Of a stretch of DNA of 64,000 nt, positions 54,982-64,000 are shown in pieces. Source of the stretch: Cylindrotheca closterium (lineage: Eukaryota; Bacillariophyta; Bacillariophyceae; Bacillariales; Bacillariaceae); the NCBI GenBank assembly GCA_933822405.4, contig CAKOGP040002069.1, positions 1 through 64,000 on the forward strand, read 5' to 3'. A program made the position numbers and the translations under genes. The notes beneath the pieces were generated by a model. The model saw only the letters and a list, made by a program, of their open reading frames with translations. It was not told the DNA's origin and did not search any database. The first letter of the stretch is position 1; the number at the start of each line of letters is the position of its first letter.

Positions 54982-57900
54982 ATGCCATCTGAGAGCGATG
55001 GCAGAAATGCGTCGCCCCCCGACTTCACCACCAGCAACTCACCTCAAGGTGGTAATAATGGAGGTGGAAGTGAACGACGTAGAAGACAGAGGGGGAAGAG
55101 AAACAATCGGTCGCAAAGCACCAAGTCCGAGCCACCTCCCAATGCAGCATTGAAATCCCACTACTTTGATTTCCAGGGCCAAGACTGGCAGCAGCCCCCG
55201 TTCCTAGACGTTGTGAAGGCTGTGACAGAGTACTTTGCCGGGGAAAGATCAAGCGCAACTGAATATGTGATCGTGGGCCTGACAGGAGAATTCGCACTCC
55301 CATCCATCACGGAACCTGCGGACCCAAGCGACCCAGACAACAGGGTCCTCTTCGCCAAATGGGAAGGGGAATACAAGGACTTCAAAAGGAAGCAAAAGGA
55401 TAGAGAGGCCAACGAAGGAGCCTTCTTCGGTTTATTGATGCGTCAATGCACTGAACAGTTTCAAAACGCCGCCCAAGAGCACCATGAATGGAATAAGGTT
55501 CAATCCAACATGGACACCATGGGGTTGCTTCGAATCTTCCAACATCTCACAGCCACAGGAGGAGCCACCAACGTCGATCCGGCTATGTCGAAGTACCAGG
55601 CCCAGCAGAGATTTTACAGTTGTATCCAGGGCAGCAAGATGACGAACGCCGAGTACTATTCGCGCTTCATGCATCATGTGAACGTGGTCAAGTACTGCAA
55701 GGGAGCACTGGGAGCATCGATTGCCGCATTGGAGGACGCATGCAGAGAAGCAAAAGTCAACAGCACCCTTGATGAAATGAAGAAACTCGAAGCAAAGGTG
55801 ATGGAGCGAGAAATGGCAATGGCATTTCTCATGGGCGCTGACAAGAAGCGATATGGCAACTTGATCGCGCAAGCTACCAACGCTCGATTGTTGCATAACG
55901 GAGCCTCAACTTTCCCAACGACCATGGCAGGAGCTTTGGAGCTGTTGAACAATGGGCAACAGCTTCAAATCACGCAGAGTGTTGTCCGAACCTCCGATGT
56001 GGGAGGTGGAGCATCTTTTTTCACTGAGGGCCAGCCATCCGATCAGAACGGAGCCGGCAGGCGCGAAAATCCACGTAGAAACGGTACTGGAGGTCGTGGA
56101 AATGGAGGACGTGGCGGTCGCGGCGGTCGCGGACGATTTGAGCGAAACCAACCTGAAGATCATCAAGACGACCAAGCCCACATCAACAACAACGACGCAG
56201 ATACTGATAACAATAACACTGGTTCTGGAGAGTATTTGAATCCTTTAGATAATATAGCCGATCCGAGCAACGATGCGGAGGCTCTCATCGCGAGCGACGC
56301 GATAGATGAAGATGTGACAGCTACGGAGCTGCTCTTCCTTCAATCAGACAACATGCACGCACAGCTCATCCTCAAGAGGCACCCAACATCAGGACTTCCG
56401 GTCACCTGGTTGATCCTTGACACCGGATCCACGGCAAACATCTTCTGCAATGGATCGCTACTACGCAAAATCCACAAGGTCAAGAAAGGATTAAGGGTGC
56501 GCTGCAATGCAGGAGTCGTTGAATTGAACATGAAAGGGTTTTTTGGAGATTATCCGGAGGCGGTGTGGTTCAACCCAAAAGGAATAGCCAACATTTTTTC
56601 CTTCCACAACATGAACAAACACTGCAACATCACATACGACAATGCCGCAACCGACCGATTCATTGTTGATTTCAAAAACGAAAAAATAGAGTTTCTCCCC
56701 ACTGACAAGGGGTTATACCACATGGATCTGAAGGACCAACTGAACTCGGCTTGGAATTTCTTCGAGACTGTGAAAGGGCAAAAGGCCAAGCACACCAAGG
56801 CATCAGTGATCCGTGCAGCCAAGGCTCGCCACATTCAAAATATTATTGGACGACCTGGAGACCGAAGATTCACGGACATTGTAAACAACAATCTACTGCG
56901 CGATTGCCCAGTCACGTCCGAAGATATCAAAACGGCCACCAACATATATGGCCCCAACTTGGGATCGCTTAAAGGTAAAACGACATCCACTACGGACGGT
57001 CATGTACGCACAGAGATTGGCGCTATTCCACCACACATCAAGGAGCACTATTCGGATATCACGTTGGCAATTGACATATTGTTTGTCAACAAAATGCCTT
57101 TTTTGGTGACCATCTCCCGCCACATCAAATTCGGGACAGTCGAGCGCCTTCACAACAGGCAAATTCCCACCATCAAAAGAGCTCTACAAAAGGTCATTGC
57201 GCTCTATTCGCGACGCAACTTCAAGGTCATTTCCATTCTGGGCGATCCCGAATTTGAACCCCTCGAGCAAGAATTCCCCAATATTCAAGTGGACTGCTGT
57301 GGCGCTGATGAACATGAACCTACCATTGAACGGTTCATTCGCACCATAAAGGACAGGGTCCGCAGCAACTACAACATGCTCCCCTTCCGCCGCATTCCCA
57401 AACTGATCCTTGAATATTTGATCCGCAATGCAGTCTTCTGGCTCAATGCCTTCCCAGCTCTAGATGGAGTATCCAACAATCTGTCACCTCGATACATCGT
57501 CACCGGTCGCCAGGTCACCATGAAACATCATGTCCGAACCGAATTTGGGGCGTATGTCCAAACACATGAGGAGCACTCCAATGACATGCGCTCCCGCACC
57601 TTGGGAGCTATCTGTCTTGGACCAACCGGCGCTGCTCAAGGCTCCCACTATTTCATGAGTGTTGCTACTGGCAAGCGAATCTCCAGACAACACTGGACCA
57701 CTCTCCCAATGCCAACTGAAGTGATTGATGAAGTCAGCCAGAAAGGGCAACAACAAGGCATGCCTTTGACACTCACATTCGCAGACAGACATGGAAGAGA
57801 ACTGATAGACGATGATGATGACATCGATGACGACCATGACTCTACCTACAGTTACTCAAGCGCCTCTGACAGTGAAGACGACCTCAGCTACGACAACGAC

Positions 57901-60213
57901 AGCCACAGCGATTCTGACGTTTCCGACGACTCCGATCCGGGCTCTGACGCTGATTATGATGACGATAGTGATGATGATGATGAAACTACTGGTAATGATG
58001 ATGCAGATGAAGCTCCACCAACCGGCCAACCACCAGCTACTGCTGGATTGCCCGCAGGAGTGATCCAACCACCACATCAGATGGCAGTGGAGCCACAACA
58101 GCATCAACTCCAGCAACATCAGCCACAATTCCCAGATGAAAACGCCGGAAACACAGGAGTGGGCGGCGCAAACAACAACAACACCGGAAACACAGGAGTG
58201 GGCGGTGCAAACACAGGAGTGGATGCCGGAAACACAGGAGTGGGCGGCGAAAACGCAGGAGTGGAATCAGAAGATGAAGAGGATGAGGAAGCACGGGCGC
58301 AAGCAGCCGCCGATGCGGACCTGAACGATCGAATCGACGCATTGGCAGAGGAAGTGCAACGCGACATACAGCAGAGAGAGCAACTTCTCCCAAACAATCA
58401 ACAACAGATCGAGGTCGAAATGGATGCTGCATACGGCCCCAGAAATCACGGTAGAAACTTGCGCCCTAGGAAGAGGCCAACTACACATGGGGACCATCAA
58501 GTGATGATACACGTCCCACACCGAGACGAACCAGTCCCAGCATACCAAGAAATGATAGCACTCTTCAACCATGAGGTGTCATTCCTGACAGAGCAAATGT
58601 CAGCGAAGAAAGGACTAAAGGTATTCGGAGACAAGGGAGCAGAAGCGGTAGTGGCCGAGATGCACCAAATCCACTATAGGAACGTCCTGTCACCAAAATT
58701 CGCGCACGAACTCACCAAGCAACAGAGAAGGGATGCGCTGAGATATTTGATGTTCCTGAAGGAGAAGCGATGCGGGAAAATAAAAGCTAGAGGTTGCGCT
58801 GATGGAAGGAGCCAGCGACTGTACACGCCAAAGGAAGATGCTTCAGCCCCTACAGTGAGAACCGAATCATTCATCATCACATGCGCCATTGATGCCAAAG
58901 AAGGGCGAAAGGTGATGACAATTGACATTCCCGGAGCCTTTATGCAGGCAGACATCGACGACGTTGTCCATGTGAAGTTTGAAGGCGAGATAGCCAACCT
59001 GCTAACCAAGGTTGATCCGAGCTTGTATACAAAATACGTGGCGTATGAAGGAAAGAAGCCAGTGATCTACGCTCAGCTGAACAAGAACTTGTATGGGACC
59101 TTAAAAGGAGCCATTCAATGGTGGAAAAATCTTTCCGAGTTCCTCATTAATGAATTGGGATACGAAGCGAACCCATACGACAGCTGCGTGGTCAATAAGA
59201 CAATCAACGGTAAACAGTGTACCATTATCTGGCATGTTGATGATTTGAAAATCTCACATGTCGAGCAAGAGGTACTTGATGATTTGGCCGACAAGCTAAG
59301 CGAACGGTATGGCAAGGAAGCGCCCCTCACTATCCAAAGAGGAGAAGTGCATGAATATCTTGGAGTTACAATTGATTTCAGCGAGAAAGGGAAGGTGAAG
59401 TTTTCGATGGACGACTATGTGGATCGTCTACTGGAAGAGGCACCAGAGGATATGAAGGGGGTAGCAACATCACCGGCCGCGAATCATTTATTCCAAGTCA
59501 AGGACAAGCCTACGTTGCTAGATGACAAGAAGGCTGAACTCTACCACCACCTTACCGCCAAGCTGCTGTATCTATGCAAGCGAGTACGAGGAGACATCAT
59601 GACCGCAGTGGCTTTCCTCACGACTAGAGTTTCGAGACCTGATGAGGACGACTATGCCAAGCTCGCGAGATGTATCAAGTACCTGAGAGCGACCAAATAT
59701 ATGCCTCTTACCATTGAATTGGGAGACGAATTCATCATGCAATGGTGGGTAGACGCGTCATTCGCAGTGCACAATGACATGAAGAGCCACACCGGAGCAG
59801 TTTTAACCATGGGCAAGGGAGCCATCATTGCCATCTCTACCAAGCAAAAGATCAACACGGACAGCTCTACAGTGGCCGAACTAGTCGGGGTACATGATGC
59901 ACTACCTATGATCATGTGGTCCAGATATTTCATCGCATCTCAAGGCCATACGGTGGTGGACAACGTTATTCACCAAGATAATCAAAGCGCCATCTTGCTC
60001 GAGAAGAATGGAAGGAAGTCATGCGGCCGCAAGACAAGGGCATTGGACGTCAGGTATTTCTCTATTACCGACAAGGTTGCCCAGAAGCTCATGACAATCA
60101 AACATTGCCCCACTGCAGAGATGTTGGGAGACTTTTTGACGAAACCTCTACAGGGAGCACTGTTCCGAAAGTTCAGAGATCTAATCATGAATTACTCAGG
60201 CCAATCCAACTGA
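54982..60213 (+). CDS. Copia gag-pol polyprotein
   Basis: 1743 residues from the ATG at 54982. Gag occupies about 1-350, with no CCHC zinc knuckle; instead an RGG-rich basic stretch (GGRGGRGGRG, about 375) may bind RNA. Protease DTGS at 480-483; integrase catalytic residues Asp698, Asp755 and Glu783 (IERFIRTIK). An Asp/Ser-rich acidic linker and GNTGVGG repeats (about 1055-1095) follow. RT has FMQAD, NLYGTLKGAIQWW and HVDD (Asp1420/1421); RNase H has Asp1591 (VDASF), then DSSTVAE and HQDNQSA, ending in DFLTKPLQG. All parts are in one frame without a shift, so Gag excess must come by another route. Looks functional. Confidence 0.93.
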   Translation: MPSESDGRNASPPDFTTSNSPQGGNNGGGSERRRRQRGKRNNRSQSTKSEPPPNAALKSHYFDFQGQDWQQPPFLDVVKAVTEYFAGERSSATEYVIVGLTGEFALPSITEPADPSDPDNRVLFAKWEGEYKDFKRKQKDREANEGAFFGLLMRQCTEQFQNAAQEHHEWNKVQSNMDTMGLLRIFQHLTATGGATNVDPAMSKYQAQQRFYSCIQGSKMTNAEYYSRFMHHVNVVKYCKGALGASIAALEDACREAKVNSTLDEMKKLEAKVMEREMAMAFLMGADKKRYGNLIAQATNARLLHNGASTFPTTMAGALELLNNGQQLQITQSVVRTSDVGGGASFFTEGQPSDQNGAGRRENPRRNGTGGRGNGGRGGRGGRGRFERNQPEDHQDDQAHINNNDADTDNNNTGSGEYLNPLDNIADPSNDAEALIASDAIDEDVTATELLFLQSDNMHAQLILKRHPTSGLPVTWLILDTGSTANIFCNGSLLRKIHKVKKGLRVRCNAGVVELNMKGFFGDYPEAVWFNPKGIANIFSFHNMNKHCNITYDNAATDRFIVDFKNEKIEFLPTDKGLYHMDLKDQLNSAWNFFETVKGQKAKHTKASVIRAAKARHIQNIIGRPGDRRFTDIVNNNLLRDCPVTSEDIKTATNIYGPNLGSLKGKTTSTTDGHVRTEIGAIPPHIKEHYSDITLAIDILFVNKMPFLVTISRHIKFGTVERLHNRQIPTIKRALQKVIALYSRRNFKVISILGDPEFEPLEQEFPNIQVDCCGADEHEPTIERFIRTIKDRVRSNYNMLPFRRIPKLILEYLIRNAVFWLNAFPALDGVSNNLSPRYIVTGRQVTMKHHVRTEFGAYVQTHEEHSNDMRSRTLGAICLGPTGAAQGSHYFMSVATGKRISRQHWTTLPMPTEVIDEVSQKGQQQGMPLTLTFADRHGRELIDDDDDIDDDHDSTYSYSSASDSEDDLSYDNDSHSDSDVSDDSDPGSDADYDDDSDDDDETTGNDDADEAPPTGQPPATAGLPAGVIQPPHQMAVEPQQHQLQQHQPQFPDENAGNTGVGGANNNNTGNTGVGGANTGVDAGNTGVGGENAGVESEDEEDEEARAQAAADADLNDRIDALAEEVQRDIQQREQLLPNNQQQIEVEMDAAYGPRNHGRNLRPRKRPTTHGDHQVMIHVPHRDEPVPAYQEMIALFNHEVSFLTEQMSAKKGLKVFGDKGAEAVVAEMHQIHYRNVLSPKFAHELTKQQRRDALRYLMFLKEKRCGKIKARGCADGRSQRLYTPKEDASAPTVRTESFIITCAIDAKEGRKVMTIDIPGAFMQADIDDVVHVKFEGEIANLLTKVDPSLYTKYVAYEGKKPVIYAQLNKNLYGTLKGAIQWWKNLSEFLINELGYEANPYDSCVVNKTINGKQCTIIWHVDDLKISHVEQEVLDDLADKLSERYGKEAPLTIQRGEVHEYLGVTIDFSEKGKVKFSMDDYVDRLLEEAPEDMKGVATSPAANHLFQVKDKPTLLDDKKAELYHHLTAKLLYLCKRVRGDIMTAVAFLTTRVSRPDEDDYAKLARCIKYLRATKYMPLTIELGDEFIMQWWVDASFAVHNDMKSHTGAVLTMGKGAIIAISTKQKINTDSSTVAELVGVHDALPMIMWSRYFIASQGHTVVDNVIHQDNQSAILLEKNGRKSCGRKTRALDVRYFSITDKVAQKLMTIKHCPTAEMLGDFLTKPLQGALFRKFRDLIMNYSGQSN
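58145..58262 (+). repeat. Coding minisatellite in pol linker
   Basis: Units of GGAAACACAGGAGTGGGCGG type, in frame, coding GNTGVGGAN repeats between integrase and RT. Likely variable in number among element copies. Confidence 0.8.
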
Positions 60214-60233
60214 TGACTCGGGCCGCAGGAGTG

Positions 60234-60593
60234 CGTTGGAGCATGATGATCACACCTCATGACTCATCAGTCACGAGTTGAAATCATGACTGCAATGGAT
60301 ACGACCGCTGATTCATCAGGTGGAGTGGAGAATGTAATATACTGGATTAACGAGGAATATACGACAGTATATTCCCAAGTACAAATGTACGAATGGAAAG
60401 TCTAAGAAATAGTAGTAAGCTCGGAAGACGAGAAGATCTGCAGTACATGCAATTCTCATTGTCTTCCGAAAATTAATAAAGACGAAAGTAATTTATAGCA
60501 CACCTACGGTGCTTGATCTTATCTGTTCTTAGACTAGACAGGGTAGTCACTTGACTGGTGCTACCGATCGGCATCCAAGGCGTTGTTCCAACG
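60234..60593 (+). repeat. 3' LTR
   Basis: Identical to 54606-54965. Only 20 bp separate the pol stop codon from it, leaving a short, weak purine tract (GCAGGAGTG). Confidence 0.95.
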
Positions 60594-60679
60594 AACGGCC
60601 AATCGACCTCGTACATGTAATATATCGAATGAATGAATCTCGCAGGAATCTCCAAAAGAAGACTGATGTAGTCCTTCAT
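60594..60679 (-). pseudogene. Displaced 5' part of 2H phosphoesterase gene
   Basis: Minus frame from the ATG at 60679 (MKDYISLLLEIPARF) runs 28 codons to the AACGG duplication and would be in phase with 54601 and downstream if the element plus one AACGG were absent. No stop interrupts. So this is either the original N-terminus or an open 5' leader of the host gene. Confidence 0.5.
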
Positions 60680-61204
60680 TCGATGGTTTCATTCATTCTT
60701 TCAATATACCTATAGTCAAGCAAAGAGAAGGTCGTATATCGGTACATGATTGAAAGATTCAAACCAACAGCCACCCGATGATCTACACGAGGGAGTCAGA
60801 TGATGAATGGAAGTAACGCCACGTTGGAGCTTGAATGTCCTTGCTGCATTTTCTTGCGGCTTGTTGGTCCTCCATGATCTTCTTCTGAAACGGAATCTGG
60901 TAATGTCAGGAGGCTCAAAGGAATAAAAGTACTCGTACTTTATAAAACAGTTTCTGCCATGTATCTATGTCACTATGATATATAAAATATGGTTCACTCG
61001 GATAACTCAATAGCATGATGCACATCATTCCATTGAGACAGTCTTACGACACTGAGCCATGAAACATATATGCCTTACGCCGGCCGTGCCCAAGATCAAA
61101 TCATGGACAGTTGACATGAGAAACTGGACTGTCAAGTATGCTCACAAAATAGGTATCATACTTTGGTTACCGCTACAGAGTCGATACAATCTAACATTCC
61201 TACC
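60680..61204. other. Intergenic region
   Basis: No gene recognised between the split 2H gene and the next secreted protein gene. Confidence 0.5.
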
Positions 61205-62429
61205 ATGAAGCTATCTGTTATTTTTCTAACCGTCTTGGTGCCATCTCACGCCCGATTGTATGCATCCCAACAGCACCGACGCCAAGTCCTTGTAGCACTC
61301 GCTTCGACCACTTTTCCCCTTTACAGCCAGCAGTGCGACCGAGACGAAGGACCGCGAGTGGAAAACGATGCCGATACCTTTGGCAGCGGTGTAAAGTACC
61401 ATAATGATAGTCCAGCTTTTCCAGTCCTCCTTTCCGGTGGGAAATGTGCTGATCCACTCAAGGCTGCCTGTTCCATTCGTAACGACCCTAAACTCGCGTA
61501 CATGGAAGGGCCCATTGATTGTGGTGATAACGGCTTCTTCTGTACCGTAACCGAGCAAGATGACTGGGAACCAAGAGAGCTCTTGGACAATCTCAACTTT
61601 GGATACTGCAATCGGACCGAAGCCTTTGATGGGACTGAGTTTCAAGACGATGGTCATTGTCATGGTTCTGACGATGACTCTGCATACTACTGGGTTCTTC
61701 GAGATCATTGGTTCCGTCAATATGTAAGCAGCACCAGACGTTTATTTCTCTCTCATTTATTCATTATTTTTCTTACTCTGACTTTCTGTCACTCAGAATG
61801 GCCGTCTTCGCTGCTGCTGTAATTGGGATAGTGAAGAAGTCGATGACGACGATCCATTGAGTAATGGTCTCTTTACCAATCGTTGTGATTACCGCCGTTG
61901 GGTTCCTGAACGTCAAGAAGGTGACTGCCGGAATGCTAATAAAGCAGTCAAGAATTTCGAAGATGGATGCGATCCCGATGTCGAAGCACAGCAAACTGGC
62001 AATCCAGTCCCCGAAAACGATGCTGTCTGCTGGGAAATCTTGAACTTTGGACAGCCCAAACCTTTCTTTGCAGAAGGAGACGTGTGTAAGGACGATGGGG
62101 ACTTTATTTTTAAGAAAATTCCAGGTCGCGACTGTGACTGGGTTGGAAAACGTCCATCGGTTCGTTGTGAACGCGAATACGAAGGCAAAGATTTGATGGA
62201 ATACTGTCCTCGCACTTGTGGATTGTGCCCTGGCGATGATGAAGGCAAGCAAGAGGACGATGATGGAGCCTTGGATGGCTGCATCGACGACTTGGAGTTT
62301 CGATTCCGCAACAAAGAGGACCGCGATTGCGAATGGGTCGGGCGTCGACCCAATGTCCGTTGCCAACGCATCTGGGATGGTCAGTCATTGGAAATTTTTT
62401 GCCCTGAATCGTGCGGAGTTTGTGAGTAG
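61205..62429 (+). CDS. Secreted Cys-rich protein with ShKT-like domains
   Basis: Exons 61205-61723 and 61797-62429 (73-nt intron, GTAAGC...CTCAG), 383 residues. Signal peptide MKLSVIFLTVLVPSHA; an earlier in-frame ATG (61163) would hide it. The middle is Cys-rich without a known fold. The C-terminal third holds two repeats of D.DF.F......RDCDWVG.RP.VRC......CP.TCG.C, a six-Cys ShKT-like pattern seen in many diatom secreted proteins. Shared ShKT folds are used for protein binding in many contexts, so no toxin role should be read into this. A broken copy of the first exon lies at 63779. Confidence 0.7.
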
Positions 62430-62938
62430 CTACCTACGCCCTTCCAAACGGAAAGGTGGAGAAACCTTACATATCAGGTTATTATCCATTATCAATACAA
62501 TCATTGCACCCCAGTATCGCCAAATCAATAACTCACAGCTGCAACTTAGAATAGAGACTCTATGATGATGCACCACCACGCTGTAGTCATCGTGATAAAA
62601 GTCTTTTCTATTATGTTTGTAGCTTTTATGAATTAGATTATAAGTGGAGCACTAGTATCTTTTGCTGTCTCAACAGCATAAATGGCGAAACTCCTGGCAA
62701 GTTCTTCACTGGAAACAAGTGACCTCTGAGTGTTGTCGCGCAGGACCCCTTTTCTTGCACTGACTGTAGTCACGCAGGACTCCTTCTCCGCATCGCACCT
62801 TAAGTATCTCACTGGAAGATTCATCCGGATTTCGGCTTATCTATTTGTTCAGAAACACTTTGCACGAGTGCACGATCCAAATTGTTTTTTCACCCTTCCA
62901 TTCACATTTCAAAGCTCACATCTCCTAGCAGCTCAACA
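62430..62938. other. Intergenic region
   Basis: Two similar blocks (about 62735-62790) share CGCAGGAC.CCTT.T and a CACTG/ACTGT context; no gene seen. Confidence 0.45.
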
Positions 62939-63430
62939 ATGAAAACCGATAGTCCACCAAAAATGAGAGAACGCTCACCGAGCGTCGATGAGGACCTTCG
63001 TGGGGCGAAGCCTGTTTTCGAACATGAGCAAAAGTGCCAGGAAGATCACACCCCTATGAAACCCCGGAGGCAAATCAGTGGCACCCCCAGTCAATTTCGA
63101 TTCTTTTCTGATCACGAAATGCCTTATGATGGACCAGCAGCTGATCACACCTCGGTTCTTTCTGGGATTTCTGACCCAACTGGATTCGGCTCCTTGGATA
63201 GTTCGTGGCGATCGTTCGGTTTCGACACTTCCTCGCGTCTAGAAGTTCTTGGACCACTACGTGAAAATGTTGATGAGAGTTACTCGTTCAACGTTCCACC
63301 ACAAAAGCTCGTATCCTCTTCATACATGATGCACCACACCTCTCGCGAACCATCTACTAAAGACATGCCTCCGCAACCTGTGGTGCGTCAAAATTCGTCA
63401 CTTTACGACTCTAGTAGCATATTGGATTAG
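62939..63430 (+). CDS. Hypothetical disordered protein
   Basis: 163 residues, single exon, ATG after a pyrimidine-rich leader. Polar, Ser/Pro-rich (MKPRRQISGTPSQFRFFSD, GSLDSSWRSFGFDTSS) with evenly spread short hydrophobic spots; no signal peptide or domain recognised. Could be the first exon of a longer gene: sequence after the stop (to about 63660) still has codon-like patches such as LEHWQFEEADYPLKIAPEFW in another frame. Confidence 0.4.
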   Translation: MKTDSPPKMRERSPSVDEDLRGAKPVFEHEQKCQEDHTPMKPRRQISGTPSQFRFFSDHEMPYDGPAADHTSVLSGISDPTGFGSLDSSWRSFGFDTSSRLEVLGPLRENVDESYSFNVPPQKLVSSSYMMHHTSREPSTKDMPPQPVVRQNSSLYDSSSILD

Positions 63431-63778
63431 TCCCTTTCCGTTGGTTTTGTTCAGAGTCGATCCTATGAACGCCGCGTGGAACATAATCCAGCTATAACTT
63501 CGTGGCCAAGCCTGAGTCTGGGATGGAGACGCAGTTTGAAATTATTTCTAGAGCATTGGCAATTTGAGGAGGCCGACTATCCATTGAAGATCGCTCCAGA
63601 ATTTTGGATGAATGGGGCTTCACCAAAGTGCATACCAAGGGGGCTACTCTGCTGAACAAGAATCTCCCTCAGCGACGAAAACGATCCTTGAATAAAGATT
63701 AAACTACAAGATTCGAAATCAAGTCTTATAAGAAAATACAATATGACCAAAGCTTAATAATGCTGCCACGACCAGGAG
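63431..63778. other. Spacer with possible coding remnant
   Basis: A plus frame at about 63530-63660 reads like protein (FLEHWQFEEADYPLKI and RILDEWGFTKVHTKGATLL with frame changes) but is broken. It may belong to the gene before it. Confidence 0.3.
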
Positions 63779-64000
63779 CACCTTTCCTCTTTATAGCCAA
63801 TAGTGCGACCGAGACGAAGGAACTCGAGTGGAAAACGATGCCGATACCTTTGGTAGCGGTGTAAAGTACCATGATGATAGTCCAGCTTTTCCAGTCCTCC
63901 TTTCCGGTGAGGAATGTGCTGATCCACTCAAGGCTGCCTGTTCCATTCGTAACGACCCTAAACTCGCGTACATGGAAGGGGCCATTGATTGTGGTGATAA
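63779..64000 (+). pseudogene. Broken copy of the ShKT-like gene, runs off edge
   Basis: Very similar to 61311-61532 (most bases identical) and in the same orientation. One of the paired CAG codons before CDRDEG is TAG here, giving an in-frame stop, and no signal peptide or ATG is visible just upstream. Hence a decayed or 5'-truncated tandem duplicate; it continues outside the window. Confidence 0.7.

Larger units (their letters stand above)
54601..60598 (+). mobile_element. Complete Ty1/copia (CoDi-like) LTR retrotransposon
   Basis: Two 360-bp LTRs (54606-54965 and 60234-60593) read identical base for base. They are flanked by the direct repeat AACGG (54601-54605 and 60594-60598), a 5-bp target duplication. 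LTR termini are CGTTGGA...TCCAACG rather than TG...CA. One uninterrupted gag-pol frame fills the inside. Identical LTRs and an intact frame mean recent insertion. The domain order protease-integrase-RT-RNaseH marks the copia group. It sits in the 2H phosphoesterase gene. Confidence 0.95.

Noticed and set aside
61205..62429. Toxin role for the ShKT-like protein
   Set aside because: The six-Cys pattern is widespread in non-toxin secreted proteins; nothing else suggests it.
1..64000. CRISPR arrays, operons, Shine-Dalgarno sites
   Set aside because: The window is eukaryotic; repeats seen are satellites, coding repeats or LTRs, with no spacer arrays.
1..64000. tRNA or rRNA genes
   Set aside because: I looked for B-box-like GGTTCGAATCC and cloverleaf pairs and found none convincing; a covariance-model scan would be decisive.

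Overview
The window looks like nuclear DNA of a diatom, most likely a raphid pennate. Genes are eukaryotic and intron-poor, with short GT-AG introns (about 65-230 nt). The families fit: a DUF285-repeat protein with a Pro-Thr stalk, BspA-type LRR_5, tandem MYND genes, an RGLE-motif protein typical of diatoms, an isomerase-like FAD enzyme with a plastid-type leader, a DUR3-like transporter and a CoDi-like Ty1/copia element. No window-scale tRNA, rRNA or CRISPR was seen. The assignment is from memory of families, not a search.

Layout. 1-5.3 kb: a decayed DNA-transposon region on the minus strand (XPG/FEN1-like nuclease and DDE transposase, frameshifts and stops), then repeats and a fold-back. 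5.3-12 kb: a coiled-coil relic, a membrane-anchored DUF285 protein (6818-10012) flanked by ~400 bp direct repeats, and a frameshifted gag relic. 12-16.2 kb: a carotenoid-isomerase-like oxidoreductase and a diatom-specific gene. 17.1-23.1 kb: a ~1950-residue Roco GTPase carrying a C-terminal trypsin-like protease. 23.3-31 kb: a processive GT2 synthase and two tandem MYND genes. 31.8-38 kb: a Fuseless-like membrane protein, then a divergent pair, mitochondrial ureohydrolase and DUR3-like symporter. 38.4-48 kb: a UIM protein, ribosomal eS30 and bS16 (divergent), Nbp35, a BspA-type LRR protein and an aldo/keto reductase. 48.9-53.2 kb: a secreted Cys-rich ricin-type lectin protein and two tandem RidA genes (cytosolic and mitochondrial forms). 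53.7-60.7 kb: a 2H phosphoesterase gene interrupted by an intact copia element with identical 360-bp LTRs. 61.2-64 kb: a secreted Cys-rich ShKT-like gene, a small hypothetical gene and a broken copy of the former at the edge.

Most notable. (1) The copia element has, directly after its 5' LTR, a 14-nt segment perfectly complementary to a segment inside the LTR just upstream of an AATAAA, which suggests Tf1-style self-priming of reverse transcription. (2) Its insertion splits a host gene and the LTR supplies an in-frame ATG. (3) The palindrome TACCGGTA occurs nine times at eight loci, every one upstream of a gene start. (4) Roco plus trypsin is an unusual signalling-protease fusion. (5) One intron of the lectin gene has TT where GT is expected. 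(6) The ureohydrolase and urea-type transporter are arranged head to head.
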